Below, one piece after another: positions 1 to 7,296 of a DNA stretch of 16,273 nucleotides. A model generated the notes under the pieces. It ran no database searches. It saw only the letters and a program-made list of their open reading frames with translations, and was not told the origin of the DNA. Position numbers and translations under genes: made by a program. The DNA is from an uncultured Bacilli bacterium (lineage in GTDB: Bacteria; Bacillota_I; Bacilli_A; RF39; UBA660): assembly GCA_934148995.1 (NCBI GenBank), contig CAKPDM010000020.1, forward strand, positions 1 through 16,273. The letters are read 5' to 3'. Numbering within the stretch: position 1 is the stretch's first letter; the number at the start of each line of letters is the position of its first letter.

Positions 1-560
1 AGAATAGTGTAGATAATAAATTCTGTGAAAGTTGTGGTTCACCATTAGATGAAGAAACAGAAGAAATAGTTGAAGAAGAACCAGTTCAAGAAGAAGCAGA
101 AATTGTAGAGGAAGAATCTCCAAAAGAAGCTGAAACATCTGATGAACAAGAAGAGATATTAGATACATCAGCTGACGTAATTTATTGTGAAAAATGTGGT
201 AGTAAGAATAGTGTAGATAATAAATTCTGTGAAAGTTGTGGTTCACCATTAGATGTTGAAACAGAAGAAATAGTTGAAGAAGAACCAGTTCAAGAAGAAG
301 TAGAAATTGTAGAGGAAGAAACTTCAAAAAAAGATGAAATATCTGATGAACAAGAGGAAATATTAGATACATCAGCTGACGTAATTTATTGTACAAATTG
401 TGGTAGTAAGAATAGTGTAGATAATAAATTCTGTGAAAGTTGTGGTTCACCATTAGATGAAGAAACAGAAGAAATAATTGAAGAAGAACCAGTTCAAGAA
501 GAAGCAAAAATTGTAGAAGAAACTTCAAAGGAAGATAAAACATATGATAAAGAAGAAAAA
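1..560 (+). repeat. 204-bp in-frame tandem repeat encoding zinc ribbon plus acidic linker
   Basis: The segment beginning AATAGTGTAGATAATAAATT recurs at 3, 207 and 411, a period of exactly 204 bases (68 codons). By eye the units at 3-206 and 207-410 differ at about 13 of 204 positions. The third unit loses one codon in the linker and decays after about base 560. High identity and a period divisible by three indicate recent in-frame duplication; copy number may vary between strains, and the array may begin upstream of the window. Confidence 0.9.
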
Positions 561-1427
561 CGAGATGATAAGCCAGCAGTAATAAAAGAAAATATTAATA
601 ATGAAATTAAGAATAATGATGTTGAAAGAGTATTAGAAAATAAACAAAAAAGTAATATAAAGAAAAATAATACTAAGAAAGTCAATGTATCTAATAAGAA
701 AAAGAAACTTATCATATTAATTATTATAATTTTGGTTTTCTCTATTTCTACTGTTTGTTTCACTACTTATCAGTCTAAACATACATGGTCTAAATGGGTT
801 AGTAAATTACCAACAAATGTCACTGAAAGCAAATATACAATTGAAGAAAAGAAACAGTATTCAGTTAAAACAAAGAAAACTACTACCTCTTCCAAAGAAA
901 CATTAAAAGGATGGACATTAGATAAAAGTAATTTACCTAATACAGAGGAACAAGAAAAAGAAGTTAGTAGTATAGAAGAAATAAAAAAATTTGAAAGTAA
1001 TAAAGATATAACTATCAATAATAAAGAAGTTATTGAAGAACAATATGAAGCAGTACTTTGTGGATATTATAGTCCTAATGAAACTAGTAATAGATTCTAT
1101 ATTCCTAATAATAGTAAACCTTATTGTGATAAAGATGATAGTTATACATTAACTGAAACTATTTCTAATCAACCGAAAGATACATATAAAATTGGTGATG
1201 ATTATAAAGAAAAATATTACACTAATACAGATGGAAATAAAATATACTACAAAATAGTTTCTTCTACACCAGTAAAAGTTAAATATAAATATAGTAATAA
1301 AACTACCGATAATTTATATCACTTTTATAAATGGACTGAATGGAGTGAATATTCTGATAAAGAACAAAAAGAAAGTTCTACTGTAAAAGTAAGAGAAAGA
1401 ACAGTTTATCGTTATAAGGTGAAATAA
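1..1427 (+). CDS. 5'-truncated membrane protein with tandem zinc-ribbon repeats and TSP1-like ectodomain
   Basis: The reading frame is open from base 3 and its start lies outside the window; 474 residues are visible. The cytosolic part holds repeats of 68 residues, each a zinc ribbon (CxxC-x10-CxxC, e.g. CEKCGSKN then FCESCGSPLD) followed by a strongly acidic Glu-rich linker. Two complete ribbons and the second half of a third are visible. A Lys/Asn-rich stretch leads to one membrane span (visible residues about 236-256, bases 708-770). The ectodomain begins with a WSKW segment, has a GW motif after a Thr/Ser-rich stretch, two cysteines, and ends with WTEWSEYS plus RERTVYRYK. That WSxWS...RTxYRY pattern resembles TSP1-like surface modules of Gram-positive bacteria. 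It is followed after one base by the PASTA protein, so the two are likely co-transcribed. Topology (ribbons inside, W-rich domain outside) is inferred from the Lys-rich flank. Function unknown; a sensor or scaffold is a guess. An internal ATG at 732 lies inside the membrane span and is not a credible start. Confidence 0.85.
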   Translation, partial: NSVDNKFCESCGSPLDEETEEIVEEEPVQEEAEIVEEESPKEAETSDEQEEILDTSADVIYCEKCGSKNSVDNKFCESCGSPLDVETEEIVEEEPVQEEVEIVEEETSKKDEISDEQEEILDTSADVIYCTNCGSKNSVDNKFCESCGSPLDEETEEIIEEEPVQEEAKIVEETSKEDKTYDKEEKRDDKPAVIKENINNEIKNNDVERVLENKQKSNIKKNNTKKVNVSNKKKKLIILIIIILVFSISTVCFTTYQSKHTWSKWVSKLPTNVTESKYTIEEKKQYSVKTKKTTTSSKETLKGWTLDKSNLPNTEEQEKEVSSIEEIKKFESNKDITINNKEVIEEQYEAVLCGYYSPNETSNRFYIPNNSKPYCDKDDSYTLTETISNQPKDTYKIGDDYKEKYYTNTDGNKIYYKIVSSTPVKVKYKYSNKTTDNLYHFYKWTEWSEYSDKEQKESSTVKVRERTVYRYKVK

Positions 1428-1428
1428 T

Positions 1429-2568
1429 ATGAAGAAGAAAGTATTAATAATAATAGGGGTAATAATATTATTACTGTTGAGTTTTTTAATGTTTATGAAC
1501 TTTAATAAAAAAGAAACCAACAGTAACAAAACAGAAGTTTCAGAAAAGGCAGAAAATGTAATTAAAGTTCCTAATATGGTTGGTGAGGAAATAGGAACTG
1601 CACAAGAAGTTTTAGAAAAATTAGGATTAGAAGTTACAGTTAAAGAAAAAGTCTCAACTGATGAAGATAATATTGGAAAGGTTTATAAACAAAGTATTGT
1701 CGGTCCGATTAAAAAGAAACAAACAATAACTCTTTATACTTATGTTTCTAATGAAGAAGTGAAGGTACCATCAGTTATTGGAATGAATAAAGATGAAGCG
1801 AAAGATGTCTTGACCAAATTAGGTTTTAGCGTAGCTTTAGAAGAAGAATTATCAAAAGATAAAGAAGATAATATAGTAATTAAGCAAGAAGTTAATAATA
1901 ATAGTAAAGTTGTTAAAGGAAGTTTAATAAAACTAGTATATGCTAAAAAAGAAACCGATGAAGAGAAAGAAACTGATAAAAATAATCAAACAACAGTTAA
2001 AACAGAAGAAACTACTGTTGCTAATAATGACAACGTAAATAATAATAATAACAATAGCAGTAGTAACAACAATACTAATAATGGTAATAACAATAATAAT
2101 AACGGTGGAAATAATCCTACTACACCAACTCCAGTAACGCCAAAAATAAGACTAACAGGTGGTTCAGACCACTATAGAAAAGGTTATGTAGCAGCATGTT
2201 TCTCTTATAGTATTACAAATGGAACTGGTAAAGAAAAAGTAGTATGGAAAAGTAGTAATACTTCTGTTGCTTCCGTTGATAGTAGAGGTTGTATAAGTCC
2301 AAATACTGTATATGGAACAGCATCAATATCAGTAACTATTGAAGGAACTAGTATTAGTAATTCAACATCTATAGCTGTTCTTGGCTTAAAAGGAGACTTA
2401 AATGGTGATGGTATAATAGATGCTATTGATGCAGCTATTGCAAGAGACTATTATGGTACTCGTGATGAGATAATATTATCAGTTGGAGACATTAATAAAG
2501 ATGGAGTAATTAATAACTATGATTCTAGAGCTATTTTAAATTATTTTAAAAATGGCGATAGATGGTAA
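1429..2568 (+). CDS. Membrane-anchored protein with two PASTA domains, BIG2 domain and dockerin
   Basis: 379 residues. A short basic start and one hydrophobic span (residues 4-24) form an uncleaved anchor. PASTA 1 lies at about 44-107 (KVPNMVGEEIGTAQEVL) and PASTA 2 at about 111-172 (KVPSVIGMNKDEAKDVL). An Asn-rich linker (198-229) leads into a BIG2 fold (238-316; VWKSSNTSVASVD, then GTASISV), which has two cysteines (257, 288). A type I dockerin at 321-374 shows two calcium loops, GDLNGDGIID and GDINKDGVIN, each followed by a helix. PASTA domains usually sit on PrkC-type kinases or PBPs and bind cell-wall fragments; no kinase or PBP domain is present here. The dockerin predicts a cohesin partner elsewhere. 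The ATG lies one base past the previous stop with AAGGTGA at 1416-1422. Domain calls are secure; the biological role is unknown. Confidence 0.9.
   Translation: MKKKVLIIIGVIILLLLSFLMFMNFNKKETNSNKTEVSEKAENVIKVPNMVGEEIGTAQEVLEKLGLEVTVKEKVSTDEDNIGKVYKQSIVGPIKKKQTITLYTYVSNEEVKVPSVIGMNKDEAKDVLTKLGFSVALEEELSKDKEDNIVIKQEVNNNSKVVKGSLIKLVYAKKETDEEKETDKNNQTTVKTEETTVANNDNVNNNNNNSSSNNNTNNGNNNNNNGGNNPTTPTPVTPKIRLTGGSDHYRKGYVAACFSYSITNGTGKEKVVWKSSNTSVASVDSRGCISPNTVYGTASISVTIEGTSISNSTSIAVLGLKGDLNGDGIIDAIDAAIARDYYGTRDEIILSVGDINKDGVINNYDSRAILNYFKNGDRW
2020..2115 (+). repeat. AAT/AAC-rich low-complexity tract encoding an Asn-rich linker
   Basis: A run of mostly AAT and AAC codons, interrupted by AGT/AGC and GGT, encodes the flexible linker between the PASTA pair and the BIG2 domain. 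Such triplet-rich tracts can change length by slippage without breaking the frame. Confidence 0.75.
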
Positions 2569-2588
2569 AGAAGTGAGGAGTGATTAAA

Positions 2589-3854
2589 ATGTTCTGTGGA
2601 CAATGTGGAACAAAAAATGAAAAGGGTGCTATATTTTGTGAAAATTGTGGTGCTAAGTTAAAAGAAGTACCTAAAGAAGAAACAAAAGCAAAAAAATCTA
2701 CATCTAAAAAAGTAGAAAAAAAGAAAAAAGACTTATCAAAAAAACAAAAAATTTTAATAGCAGTGATTGCTATAGTATTAGTAGTATCATTTGGTTACTA
2801 TAAATCACTAGAAAAGAAAGCAAGCCCTGAAACAATAGTTAGAAATTATCTAACTGCAATTAACAACCAAGATTATGAAACAATCTATGATATGTTAGAC
2901 GTTTCAGCATCATCAGAATTTGTTAGTAAGAAAGCTTATAAAGAAGCATTAGCTAAAATGATTCAATCTAAAGATGAACTTGGTACTATAAATGTTGGAA
3001 CAGTAACCTATGAAACTGGTGGTTTAAAAGCAGTAGTACCATTCACATCTTCTAAATATAAATCTAACTCTATATTAGAAAGTGATAATTCTTTAAAAAT
3101 AAATCTTATCAAAACATCAAATAAGAAATATATTTTCTTTAATGACTGGAAAATAGATGACTCAACATTAATAACTCTTGATACAGTAAAGAATTATTAC
3201 ATAAAAGCTCCAAAAGATACTAAAGTAACATATGGTGGAGTAAGTGTTAGCGATAAATATATCGATAGTTCTAAAAATGGTAGCAAAGAAAGCTCAGTAG
3301 TGTATTATAAATTACCAGAAGTATTAAAAGCTGAGACAAGTGTAGTAGCAAAGTTAAAAGATGGAACAGAAGTAACAGGAAAAGTGACACCTTCATCTTA
3401 TAATACGATGTATACGGTTTCAATTACTAAATCTAATTTATCTAATAGTGTTCAATCTAAATTATTAGAAGCAGCAAAGAATGATTTTAATACAATAGTA
3501 AAAGGTTTACTTGAAGAAAAAGAATTTTCTAGTATTAAAAGTAATTTTTCTAGTAAAGAAGCTTTAGATAATTTTGAAAGTAACTACAATTATAGTTTGA
3601 AAAATCGAAAAAATAGTAATTATGCTATAAGTAATTATCAATTAACAGATGCAGAAATATCATCAGTAGCAATTGGAAGTAATTGTCTTTATGAAGTAAG
3701 AGTAAGTATCGATTATAAGTATGATAGCAAATATAAAAATGATGAAGAAGCTTCAACTAATGATTATGATAGAACAGGTTACTTTACCTTCTATTATACT
3801 TATGAAGATGGTTATAAATTAGTAAATATGTCAAATGTCCCTAGTTTTTATTAG
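2589..3854 (+). CDS. Zinc-ribbon, single-span TcaA/YvbJ-like protein
   Basis: 421 residues from the ATG at 2589. GAGGAG (2575-2580) is 8 bases upstream of this ATG; an in-frame GTG at 2580 overlaps that site and is unlikely to be the start. The N terminus is a zinc ribbon (C3, C6, C17, C20; CxxC-x10-CxxC), followed by a Lys-rich stretch and one membrane span (54-73). The outside part looks like three units: an NTF2-like domain from about 78 (ETIVRNYLTAINNQDYETIY), a middle beta-rich unit starting near DTVKNYYIKAPKDTKVTYGG, and a C-terminal NTF2-like unit from about 295 to the end. This order matches the TcaA/YvbJ family of Bacilli, which is linked to cell-wall stress and glycopeptide response in Staphylococcus. 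The family match is from memory of its architecture. Possible partner of the neighbouring zinc-ribbon membrane proteins; substrate unknown. Confidence 0.85.
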   Translation: MFCGQCGTKNEKGAIFCENCGAKLKEVPKEETKAKKSTSKKVEKKKKDLSKKQKILIAVIAIVLVVSFGYYKSLEKKASPETIVRNYLTAINNQDYETIYDMLDVSASSEFVSKKAYKEALAKMIQSKDELGTINVGTVTYETGGLKAVVPFTSSKYKSNSILESDNSLKINLIKTSNKKYIFFNDWKIDDSTLITLDTVKNYYIKAPKDTKVTYGGVSVSDKYIDSSKNGSKESSVVYYKLPEVLKAETSVVAKLKDGTEVTGKVTPSSYNTMYTVSITKSNLSNSVQSKLLEAAKNDFNTIVKGLLEEKEFSSIKSNFSSKEALDNFESNYNYSLKNRKNSNYAISNYQLTDAEISSVAIGSNCLYEVRVSIDYKYDSKYKNDEEASTNDYDRTGYFTFYYTYEDGYKLVNMSNVPSFY

Positions 3855-3868
3855 AAAGGAAATAAATT

Positions 3869-4702
3869 ATGGCAAAATTTTGTACAAAGTGTGGTAAACC
3901 ACTACAAGATGGAAAACCTTGTAGTTGTACTGCAAAAAAGGAAAAAGAAATATCAGTTAAAATGCAGGTGGCAGAAGATGAAGAAGAAAAAGATGACTCA
4001 AAACTTGGTAGTATGTTAGATGACTTTATAGCTATTATTAAGGGAATGTTTAAAAAACCAGTTAGTACTATAGAAAAATATTTAAGTGTTAAAAACTATA
4101 ATTTAGCGTTAGTGTCAATCGTAATAAACTTAGTATTATTTGGTCTATTAGGTCATGTATTTATCGATAACTGCTTAAAAAATGTAGGATTTAGTCTTAA
4201 TAATATAGAAGGATTAATTAGTGGTATTGATGAAAATATCACAAGTATGAATAATCTAAATATAGGTCTAAAATGCGGAATAGGTATGGGAATTGTTTCA
4301 TTATGTATGATAGGTGCTCTATATCTAATGCACAATGAAGTATATAAGAAAAAGATTAATATTAAAAAAATTATGGTACTAGTAGGAATAACAGAAGTGT
4401 TCTTATCAGTAGGATATTTATTATCAATGATTGTATCATTTATCAGTTTATTCTTGGCATTAGTAGTGTTCATAGCATTTACAATTATATTCTTTATATA
4501 TTTATATCAAGGGTATTTGCTTCTTGCTAAAACAAAAAAATCACAAACCATATATTCATATATTGCTGGAATGGTAATACCAGTAGTAGCATTTTCTATT
4601 GTAGCAGGTATTGCTAGTATGTCTTATATGGTATCTGCTGTTGGAAAAAGCACAGTTAATAATAACACAAAAATCAATTCTAGTAGCAGAGGTTATTATT
4701 AG
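3869..4702 (+). CDS. Zinc-ribbon multi-span membrane protein (paralogue 1)
   Basis: 277 residues. The N terminus MAKFCTKCGKPLQDGKPCSC holds C5, C8, C18 and C20, a compact variant ribbon (CxxC-x9-CxC). A charged cytosolic linker contains FKKPVSTIEKY, a motif shared with the next gene. About five membrane spans follow (roughly 79-99, 132-155, 167-188, 190-213, 227-252), with a Ser/Asn-rich tail. The arrangement resembles zinc-ribbon proteins with Yip1/DUF6574-like membrane domains found in Bacillota, but I cannot assign a family firmly. AAAGGA at 3855-3860 is 8 bases before the ATG. It lies 14 bases after the TcaA-like gene and 13 before its paralogue, so it is almost certainly in the same operon. 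Role unknown. Confidence 0.85.
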   Translation: MAKFCTKCGKPLQDGKPCSCTAKKEKEISVKMQVAEDEEEKDDSKLGSMLDDFIAIIKGMFKKPVSTIEKYLSVKNYNLALVSIVINLVLFGLLGHVFIDNCLKNVGFSLNNIEGLISGIDENITSMNNLNIGLKCGIGMGIVSLCMIGALYLMHNEVYKKKINIKKIMVLVGITEVFLSVGYLLSMIVSFISLFLALVVFIAFTIIFFIYLYQGYLLLAKTKKSQTIYSYIAGMVIPVVAFSIVAGIASMSYMVSAVGKSTVNNNTKINSSSRGYY

Positions 4703-4709
4703 GAAGGAG

Positions 4710-4769
4710 TAAATTATGGCAAAATTTTGTACAAAATGTGGTAAACCACTACAAGATGGAAAAACTTGT
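4710..4769 (+). repeat. 60-nt copy of the preceding gene's start region (also at 3863-3922)
   Basis: Bases 4710-4769 match 3863-3922 at 58 of 60 positions by eye, covering the bases just before the ATG and the first 18 codons. Beyond this the two genes diverge at both DNA and protein level. Confidence 0.85.
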
Positions 4770-5540
4770 GATTGTTCTTTAAAAGAAGAAAAAGTAGTAG
4801 AAGAAAAAAATGAAAATACTAATGAATTAGTGGATACTGTATCAGATATATATAAAAACACTTTAAAAAAGCCTTATGAAACAATGGAAAAGCATAAAGA
4901 AAAAAATACTAAATTAAGTCTTATTTTAATTTTAATAAATGCTATAGTATTTGGAATATCTGGTTACTTTTTAATAACTAATACCTATAGTGGAATTATA
5001 AAAGATTTAGCTACTAAATTTCAAAGTATGGTCTCTATTTTACAACTTGATGTTTCAGCAATGACAGCAAGTTTGCAATTACCATTCTTTAGAGTATTTA
5101 TACTATTTGCGATTATAATAATTTTAAATTATGTTTTCTTAGCATTAATGTCTAAATTGTTTGTAGGTAAGATATTTAAAGGAAAAGGAACTTTTAGTGA
5201 TTATTTATCAATAATTGCTCTTGCTACTCCATTATCTACTTTCCTAATGCTAGCTTCAATTATTTGTAGTTTTGTATTCTATAAATTAGCTCTCATCTTT
5301 TCAATTATTTCAGTATTAGCATTTATTGTAATGCTAGTCACTGGTTATGTTGATTTACTTAAAGCTAAAGAAGAAAAGTTAGGTTACTCAGTATGTTTAA
5401 GCTTAATTACAACTTTTGTTTTAGATATAATTGCTCTTATTATTATTGGTGTTATAGTAGGAATGAGTCTTTATAGTGAATATTCAACAACATCAACAAC
5501 TGTTCCAAGAAGTAATAGTAACTATACTATTGGTGCATAG
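4716..5540 (+). CDS. Zinc-ribbon multi-span membrane protein (paralogue 2)
   Basis: 274 residues. The N terminus MAKFCTKCGKPLQDGKTCDC is almost identical to the preceding gene's, with the same CxxC-x9-CxC spacing; after residue 20 similarity falls sharply, leaving the shared LKKPYETMEK motif and the same layout of about five spans (67-88, 124-147, 161-187, 190-213, 224-250). A Ser/Thr/Asn-rich tail is expected outside or at the membrane surface. AAGGAG (4704-4709) precedes the ATG by 6 bases. The pair arose by tandem duplication; the identical starts suggest later gene conversion or strong constraint on the ribbon. They could form a heteromer, which is inference. Confidence 0.85.
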   Translation: MAKFCTKCGKPLQDGKTCDCSLKEEKVVEEKNENTNELVDTVSDIYKNTLKKPYETMEKHKEKNTKLSLILILINAIVFGISGYFLITNTYSGIIKDLATKFQSMVSILQLDVSAMTASLQLPFFRVFILFAIIIILNYVFLALMSKLFVGKIFKGKGTFSDYLSIIALATPLSTFLMLASIICSFVFYKLALIFSIISVLAFIVMLVTGYVDLLKAKEEKLGYSVCLSLITTFVLDIIALIIIGVIVGMSLYSEYSTTSTTVPRSNSNYTIGA

Positions 5541-5572
5541 TTAAAAATATATAAAAAAGAAGGGAGTTTAAA

Positions 5573-6361
5573 ATGGACGATAGAAATGAATTGTTGAATA
5601 AATTTTATAACGAAGTATGTGATGAAGATGCAAGACTTAATGCTAAGCATAGACAATTAGAATTTCTAACAACTGATAGATATGTACAAAAATACTTGAA
5701 ACCGGGTGCTAAAATTCTTGAGGTTGGAGCAGGTACAGGTAAATATTCTATTTATTATGCAAAACAGGGATATTCAGTTAATGCTATTGAGTATGTGCAA
5801 CACAATCTAGATGTTTTAAAAACTAAAATAACCGATGATATGAATATTTGTGCAGAACAAGGAGATGCAATAGATTTATCAAGATTTGAAGATAATACAT
5901 TTGATATCGTTTTAGTTTTAGGTCCACTTTACCACTTATATACAGAAGATGAAGTAAATAAATGCATTGTTGAAGCTAGAAGAGTCTGTAAAAATGATGG
6001 TGTGATGATGTTTGCATATCTACCTAATGATTCAATAATGATAAGTTGGGGGTTATTAAAGGGACATCTAAAATCAGGATATGATAATAAACAATTTGAT
6101 GAAAACTTTAAAATGATTTCAAAAGCAAGTGAAATTATGAGAGCATTCTATATTGATGAAATTGAAGAAATAATGCGAGCAAATAATATTCAAAAGATAA
6201 ATAATATTTCAACATCTGGAGTAGCACCTCATTTTAGAGATATTGTAGATAATCTTTCAGAAGAAGAATTTGAAATATGGAAAAATTATCATTTTAGTTC
6301 ATGTGAAAGAAAAGAAGTACAAGGATATAGTACACATATGTTATACATAGGCAAAAAATAA
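5573..6361 (+). CDS. Class I SAM-dependent methyltransferase
   Basis: 262 residues. The Rossmann-type methyltransferase core shows motif I (ILEVGAGTGKYS, residues 48-59), an acidic residue ending strand 2 (AIEY, 71-74), GDAIDL (97-102) and the strand 4 motif FDIVLVLGPLYHL (110-122), with ARRVCKNDGVMMFAY as strand 5. The C-terminal third supplies the acceptor-side lid. The fold is clear, but the substrate cannot be read from sequence; GPLYHL is typical of small-molecule methyltransferases of the Methyltransf_11/25 type. AAGGGAG lies just upstream of the ATG. It follows the zinc-ribbon genes by 32 bases, and the operon terminator comes directly after it. It may be a passenger rather than a partner of the membrane genes. 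Confidence 0.9.
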   Translation: MDDRNELLNKFYNEVCDEDARLNAKHRQLEFLTTDRYVQKYLKPGAKILEVGAGTGKYSIYYAKQGYSVNAIEYVQHNLDVLKTKITDDMNICAEQGDAIDLSRFEDNTFDIVLVLGPLYHLYTEDEVNKCIVEARRVCKNDGVMMFAYLPNDSIMISWGLLKGHLKSGYDNKQFDENFKMISKASEIMRAFYIDEIEEIMRANNIQKINNISTSGVAPHFRDIVDNLSEEEFEIWKNYHFSSCERKEVQGYSTHMLYIGKK

Positions 6362-6380
6362 GCTGATGACACTCTAAACT

Positions 6381-6426
6381 AAAAGGAAGTAAAGACCGCA
6401 ATGTTCAATACTTCCTTTTCTTTTTT
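6381..6426 (+). terminator. Rho-independent terminator of the zinc-ribbon operon
   Basis: AAAAGGAAGTA (6381-6391) pairs perfectly over 11 bases with TACTTCCTTTT (6409-6419) across a 17-nt loop, followed by C and six T (6421-6426). It begins about 20 bases past the methyltransferase stop. Confidence 0.9.
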
Positions 6427-6465
6427 GTTAAAGAATACAATACTAATAGAATTTCTTTTATATAC

Positions 6466-6507
6466 AAAAAGACTGTTAAGAAAATTAATTACTAATTTCT
6501 CAACAGT
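6466..6507 (-). terminator. Rho-independent terminator of rpsD
   Basis: On the - strand ACTGTTGAGAAA (6507-6496) pairs with TTTCTTAACAGT (6483-6472) over 12 bases including one G-U pair, with a 12-nt loop, followed by CTTTTTG. It lies about 18 bases past the rpsD stop. The 163-base gap 6362-6524 is filled by this and the opposing terminator. Confidence 0.88.
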
Positions 6508-6524
6508 TTTTTAAGTTATACAAA

Positions 6525-7127
6525 TTACTTATTATAGAATTCAACGATTAGTGATTCATTGATATCCATATTTAATTCATTACGTTCAGGATATCTAACG
6601 TAAGTACCTTCTAACTTGTTTTCATCAAAAGTAACATATTCTACGCGCTTGTTTACTTTAGAAATAGCATCAAGAGCAGCCTTATGGTCTTTAGAATTTT
6701 CTTTTAATGCAATAGTGCTACCTGGTTTAACTCTGTATGAAGGAATATCAACTTTCTTACCATTAACAGTAATATGTCCATGGTTTACAAGTTGTCTAGC
6801 TCCACGACGAGTAGTAGCAAATCCCATACGATAAACTAAGTTATCAAGACGAGATTCAAGTAAGATTAAGAAATTAGTACCATGAACTCCAGCCATTTTA
6901 CTAGCTTCATCAAAAGTCTTACGGAATTGCTTTTCATTAACTCCATACATAAAACGTAACTTTTGTTTTTCTTTTAATTGGTTAGAGTAATCACTAGGTT
7001 TACCTTTTCTATCTTTACCATGTTGACCAGGTCCGTAAGGACGTTTAGCTAATTCTTTACCAGTTTCAGTTAAAGAAAAACCAACACGACGAGATTGTTT
7101 GTAACTAGGTCCAGTATATCTTGCCAT
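6525..7127 (-). CDS. rpsD: 30S ribosomal protein S4
   Basis: 200 residues, the normal length. S4 is a primary 16S rRNA binder that helps nucleate 30S assembly. The N terminus is MARYTGPSYKQSRRVGFSL; the zinc cysteines found in some S4 proteins are absent, as in the C-minus form. YGPGQHG (31-37) and KLRFMYGVNEKQFRK follow. The S4 RNA-binding domain begins at SRLDNLVYRMGFATTRRGAR and runs through GHITVNGKKVDIPSYRVKPG. The frame stays open 17 codons upstream, but the ATG at 7127 matches the family start and has GAAAGGAG (7144-7137) 9 bases away. It is monocistronic with its own promoter, leader and terminator, as in Bacilli. Confidence 0.98.
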   Translation of the reverse strand: MARYTGPSYKQSRRVGFSLTETGKELAKRPYGPGQHGKDRKGKPSDYSNQLKEKQKLRFMYGVNEKQFRKTFDEASKMAGVHGTNFLILLESRLDNLVYRMGFATTRRGARQLVNHGHITVNGKKVDIPSYRVKPGSTIALKENSKDHKAALDAISKVNKRVEYVTFDENKLEGTYVRYPERNELNMDINESLIVEFYNK

Positions 7128-7290
7128 TTTAAAATTCTCCTTTCTTTTATTTGCATCTTCCTTGATAATTGTTTCCAAAACTTTCTATGGGAGTTTTGTA
7201 TTGTTCTTTCGCTTCACAGCAACGAAACTACTTGAAACTTTCAAAAAACACATATAAAAAGGCGAAACATTGCTGTTCAAGTAAAATTGC
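7128..7290 (-). ncRNA. rpsD 5' leader, probable S4 autoregulatory structure
   Basis: About 163 nt separate the predicted transcription start from the rpsD ATG. In transcript order, ACTTGAA (7282-7276), TTGCTGT-complement ACAGCAA (7276-7270) and TTTCGC (7267-7262) are each followed later by their complements TTCAAGT (7236-7230), TTGCTGT (7222-7216) and GCGAAA (7212-7207). The order A-B-C...A'-B'-C' makes the helices cross, so they must form pseudoknots or alternatives. A separate 7-bp hairpin pairs 7198-7192 with 7182-7176 (9-nt loop). Bacillus rpsD leaders are known to bind S4 in a pseudoknot and repress translation; equivalence here is inferred from position and pairing. Confidence 0.65.
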
Positions 7291-7296
7291 AGATTT

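Noticed and set aside
494..763. Antisense open frame across the zinc-ribbon gene
   Set aside because: Low-complexity mirror of a Glu/Lys-rich coding region with no ribosome binding site; the + frame has clear repeats and a membrane span.
2389..2568. Evidence for a cellulosome
   Set aside because: A single dockerin with no cohesin, scaffoldin or glycoside hydrolase in view does not support a cellulosome.
2580..2588. Upstream GTG start for the TcaA-like gene; likewise GTG codons at 7372, 10021, 11016, 14457 and 15543
   Set aside because: Each GTG lies in or against the Shine-Dalgarno sequence that serves an ATG 6-15 bases downstream, so the later ATG is the better start.
4153..4473. Antisense open frame over paralogue 1, and similar ones at 4556-4861, 6616-6834, 7832-8125 and 8535-8831
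   Set aside because: All lie within well-supported genes on the other strand, show no family motifs and have no credible start sites.
7128..7178. N-terminal extension of rpsD by 17 codons to an upstream ATG
   Set aside because: The family starts at MARYTGP, and a strong GAAAGGAG site sits right before that ATG; the extension lies in the leader.
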